Assembly (NCBI GenBank): GCA_021784715.1
Contig: JAJYHP010000183.1
Location: 640-7,996 of the forward strand
Length of the DNA: 7,357 bases
Direction: 5' to 3'
Source: a bacterium
GTDB lineage: Bacteria > Eremiobacterota > Eremiobacteria > Baltobacterales > Baltobacteraceae
The position numbers and the translations under genes are program-made. The notes beneath the pieces were generated by a model. That model did not search any database and was not told where the DNA came from. It worked only from the letters and a program-made list of their open reading frames with translations. Of this stretch, positions 5,510 to 7,357 are shown piece by piece (the first letter of the stretch is position 1; every line of letters begins with the position of its first letter).

Positions 5510-6222
5510 GGCAACGTCGCGCGCAGAAACTCCAGCGATAAACCCCAAGCCTCTTCGGCGACCGCGCCGCGATACGAATCACGATCGCGCGAGGCAAATC
5601 CATGCCCGGCATCGGGGTAGAGATGCATCGAAAACTTCTTCTTCGCTTCCGAGAGTGCGCGAGCTAAGCGCCCGTGCTCCACCGGCGTGATGCCGGAATC
5701 GTCGGCGCCGTAATGCAGCATCACCGGAGCGCGCAATTCGCCGACTCGTCCGACCAAGATCGGACGTCCGAGGCTGGGCTCCTCCGGGGCGATGCCGCCG
5801 CCGTAGAAGGCGACCGCCGCACCGATTCGGTCGGGAAACTCCAGCGCGCTAAGAAATGCGAGCCGACCGCCCATGCAGAAGCCGAGCGCGCCGAGCGGCG
5901 CCTTCACGACGTCATGGCGCGCGTCGAGCCACGCGATCGCCGCGCGAATGTGCGCGAGCCAATCGGCATCGCTGCGCCCCTGCAACATCGGGCGAATGTT
6001 TTCAAAGTCGTCGTATGCGAACGTCCGCCCGTCGAAAAAGTCGGGGGCGATGGCGAGAAAGCCGGCCCGCGCGAGACGGTCGCATTCGGTGGCGATATAG
6101 TTGTTCACGCCGAACGCTTCCATGTATAGCAGCACCGCGCGATGCGGCCCGGGCGATTCGGGGAGTGCGACGTACGCACGACGCTCGCCATAGGTAATAA
6201 ACGCGCCGTGTAGGTTATCCAT
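5506..6222 (-). CDS. Dienelactone-hydrolase-family alpha/beta hydrolase
   Basis: This is a cytoplasmic hydrolase of 238 residues, the normal length for the DLH family. Visible features are Glu35 in LYMEAFGVN, equivalent by position to the Glu that primes the nucleophile in Pseudomonas DLH; GFCMGG (114-119) with nucleophile Cys116; Asp174 or Asp175 in HYGADDSGITP; and His207 in YPDAGHGF. A Cys-Asp-His triad is therefore complete. Members open dienelactones in chloroaromatic breakdown, but most genomic homologues have unknown ester or lactone substrates, and no other aromatic-pathway gene is in view. The start at 6222 overlaps the kinase 3' end by 8 bases and is preceded by a strong AGGGAGGA (6233-6240) with a 10-base spacer, giving efficient translation within the operon. 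Its stop overlaps the dehydrogenase start as GTGA. Confidence 0.9.
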   Translation of the reverse strand: MDNLHGAFITYGERRAYVALPESPGPHRAVLLYMEAFGVNNYIATECDRLARAGFLAIAPDFFDGRTFAYDDFENIRPMLQGRSDADWLAHIRAAIAWLDARHDVVKAPLGALGFCMGGRLAFLSALEFPDRIGAAVAFYGGGIAPEEPSLGRPILVGRVGELRAPVMLHYGADDSGITPVEHGRLARALSEAKKKFSMHLYPDAGHGFASRDRDSYRGAVAEEAWGLSLEFLRATLP

Positions 6223-7168
6223 GTTTATCGAGTCCTCCCTGAAGAGCCATCATCGCTGCGCCGACCTGCCCGGCATCGTTTCCAAGTCGTGCGATTTCGA
6301 TTCGCGTCGTTCCTTTCGGCGCCATCGTCGTCAGTTCGTCGACGCGCGAACGAACCGCATCGAGCATGTAATCGCCGGCGCTCGAAACGCCGCCTCCTAG
6401 GGCGATCAACTCAGGATTCGTGAACGCGATCACGTTTGCCAATCCAAGCGCAAGGTCGCTTGTATAATTCTTCCATGCCGCCAACGCATGGAGATCGCCG
6501 GCTTGCGCTGCCTTGCGGATTTTTTTCGAGCCGAGCTTCCCCTTATCGGGATCGAGCAGAAAGCTCCGCGGAAAAGAGGGCGCTACCGCCATTGCGTGCC
6601 GTATCAACCCGGTTCCCGATGCCTGCGCTTCCATACACCCGATCTTCCCGCAACCGCAAATGAACCCGGTCTCGGGGCGAATTTGATGGTGCCCGATCTC
6701 CCCGGCTGCAAAGCCGTGCCCGAGCACCAACTCCCCGTCGGCAACGATCCCGCCGCCGATCCCGGTGCCCAGCGTCAGCATAACGAAGTCGCTTGCGCCC
6801 TTTCCGGTACCGAAATGATATTCACCCAGCGTTGCGCAGCGCGCGTCATTCCCGACGAAGACTTGCATACCGAGCGCCTCGCGAAGGCGTTTCCCCAGCG
6901 GAACGCCGTTCCAGCCGAAATTCGGACTGTAGCGCACCGATCCGTCGTGCAAATCGATGTTTCCGGGGGAGCCGATGCCGATCGCCTCGACCTTGGAAGG
7001 CGCCGCGCTCCTCGCCGCGTTGGTTACCTCGACAACCACCGCGACCACTCGCTCGAACGTAAGGTCGCTCAGGTCTCGTTCGTGCTGGCTTTGAATCGCG
7101 CCGTCGTCGGTGACGACACCGGCGGTGACGTGCGACCCGCCCAGATCGATTCCGATTGCAGTTCTCAT
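6215..7168 (-). CDS. ROK-family sugar kinase, probable glucokinase
   Basis: This 317-residue cytoplasmic kinase has the full ROK signature and normal length. It shows the ATP phosphate motif GIDLGGSHV (6-14), GSPGNID (67-73), catalytic Asp108 in VGNDAR, LGTGIGGGIV (133-142), GEIGHH (156-161) with the sugar-binding Glu and zinc-ligand His, and the zinc site CGCGKIGCME (171-180) with Cys171, Cys173 and Cys178. ALGGGVS (257-263) is the second nucleotide-binding segment. Bacterial relatives phosphorylate glucose to glucose-6-phosphate, with other hexoses or N-acetylhexosamines as alternatives. There is no N-terminal helix-turn-helix, so it is an enzyme rather than an NagC-type repressor. A GAGGAA lies 15 bases before the start, too far to be convincing. 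It is the first gene of a leftward block that continues, overlapping, into the hydrolase and dehydrogenase. Confidence 0.9.
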   Translation of the reverse strand: MRTAIGIDLGGSHVTAGVVTDDGAIQSQHERDLSDLTFERVVAVVVEVTNAARSAAPSKVEAIGIGSPGNIDLHDGSVRYSPNFGWNGVPLGKRLREALGMQVFVGNDARCATLGEYHFGTGKGASDFVMLTLGTGIGGGIVADGELVLGHGFAAGEIGHHQIRPETGFICGCGKIGCMEAQASGTGLIRHAMAVAPSFPRSFLLDPDKGKLGSKKIRKAAQAGDLHALAAWKNYTSDLALGLANVIAFTNPELIALGGGVSSAGDYMLDAVRSRVDELTTMAPKGTTRIEIARLGNDAGQVGAAMMALQGGLDKHG

Positions 7169-7198
7169 AGCTTCGGTCCAGTATTCCTCAGCGGCAAA

Positions 7199-7220
7199 GG
7201 CCAGCCCCGCCGGGCTGGTC
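7199..7220. repeat. GC-rich hairpin between two divergent genes
   Basis: GGCCAGCCC (7199-7207) and GGGCTGGTC (7212-7220) form a 9-base stem with one G-T pair and a 4-base CGCC loop. It lies between the ROK kinase start (7168) and the rightward start (7234). No T-run follows on either strand, so it is not a typical terminator. An operator or an mRNA leader structure for either gene is possible. Confidence 0.4.
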
Positions 7221-7233
7221 GAATCACCACCGG

Positions 7234-7357
7234 ATGGAAACGATCGATCTCACGCGACTGCGTGCATATACCAAAGAGACCGGGCAGCCCACGCACCCGG
7301 AGATGCTCGACACCCGTCCCATGGAGCACGTAACGAAAATCGAGATCGACGAGGAGC
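7234..7357 (+). CDS. Unknown protein, 5' fragment running off the window
   Basis: ATG 7234 opens a frame of 41 codons without stop to the window end. It begins METIDLTRLRAYTKE and continues with a hydrophilic stretch containing GQPTHPEML and a C-terminal acidic run (EIDEE). Third codon positions are mostly G or C, as in neighbouring genes, which supports real coding. In-frame sequence upstream is open to a TAG at 7168-7170 but has no ATG, GTG or TTG. There is no Shine-Dalgarno site before 7234, so it may be leaderless or start at a later ATG such as 7303, which has GGAG directly adjacent. I do not recognise the family. It is divergent from the ROK kinase, with 65 bases between the two starts. 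Confidence 0.6.
   Translation, partial: METIDLTRLRAYTKETGQPTHPEMLDTRPMEHVTKIEIDEE

Noticed and set aside
6488..7333. A 281-codon plus-strand frame opposite the ROK kinase
   Set aside because: The composition is typical of an antisense shadow of a GC-rich gene; the ROK motifs on the other strand are unambiguous. It also runs over the start of the 7234 gene in a different frame.

Overview
This window comes from a GC-rich (roughly 60% by eye), densely packed bacterial chromosome. Genes are short and head-to-tail, often overlapping by 1-20 bases. Two stop/start junctions use the same GTGA overlap. Nothing in it fixes the taxon. An ergothioneine-type methyltransferase, a lipid glycosyltransferase and GC-ending codons would fit a soil-type lineage such as Actinobacteria-like groups or a candidate phylum, but that is a guess.

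Layout, left to right. (1) A leftward block runs from about 2990 to position 1: a secreted lytic transglycosylase, an APC-superfamily amino acid permease, and an EgtD-type histidine N-alpha-methyltransferase cut by the window edge. Permease and methyltransferase are joined by a GTGA overlap. (2) Between transglycosylase and permease lies the most unusual object in the window, at 2092-2258. It is a 167-base near-palindromic element with 16-base terminal inverted repeats (15/16 identical) flanked by TA dinucleotides. It looks like a non-autonomous miniature transposon (MITE) of the IS630/Tc1-mariner style. It sits exactly on the transglycosylase stop codon. Removing one TA plus the element would restore a 15-base transglycosylase-permease spacing, so it appears to have split an operon. 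(3) A rightward pair at 2972-4706 holds a compact His-box membrane protein of the fatty acid hydroxylase/sterol desaturase superfamily and an MGDG-synthase/UgtP-like glycosyltransferase. They are 10 bases apart and probably make or modify a membrane glycolipid or similar lipid. The first gene overlaps the transglycosylase start head-to-head by 19 bases. (4) A second leftward block at 4739-7168 holds a ROK sugar kinase, a dienelactone-hydrolase-family alpha/beta hydrolase and a short-chain dehydrogenase, all overlapping and surely one transcript. It converges on the glycosyltransferase across 32 bases. (5) A rightward gene of unknown function begins at about 7234 and leaves the window.

No rRNA, tRNA, CRISPR array or transposase gene is visible, and there is no gene-free stretch longer than 180 bases. 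That longest gap is the MITE-like element.
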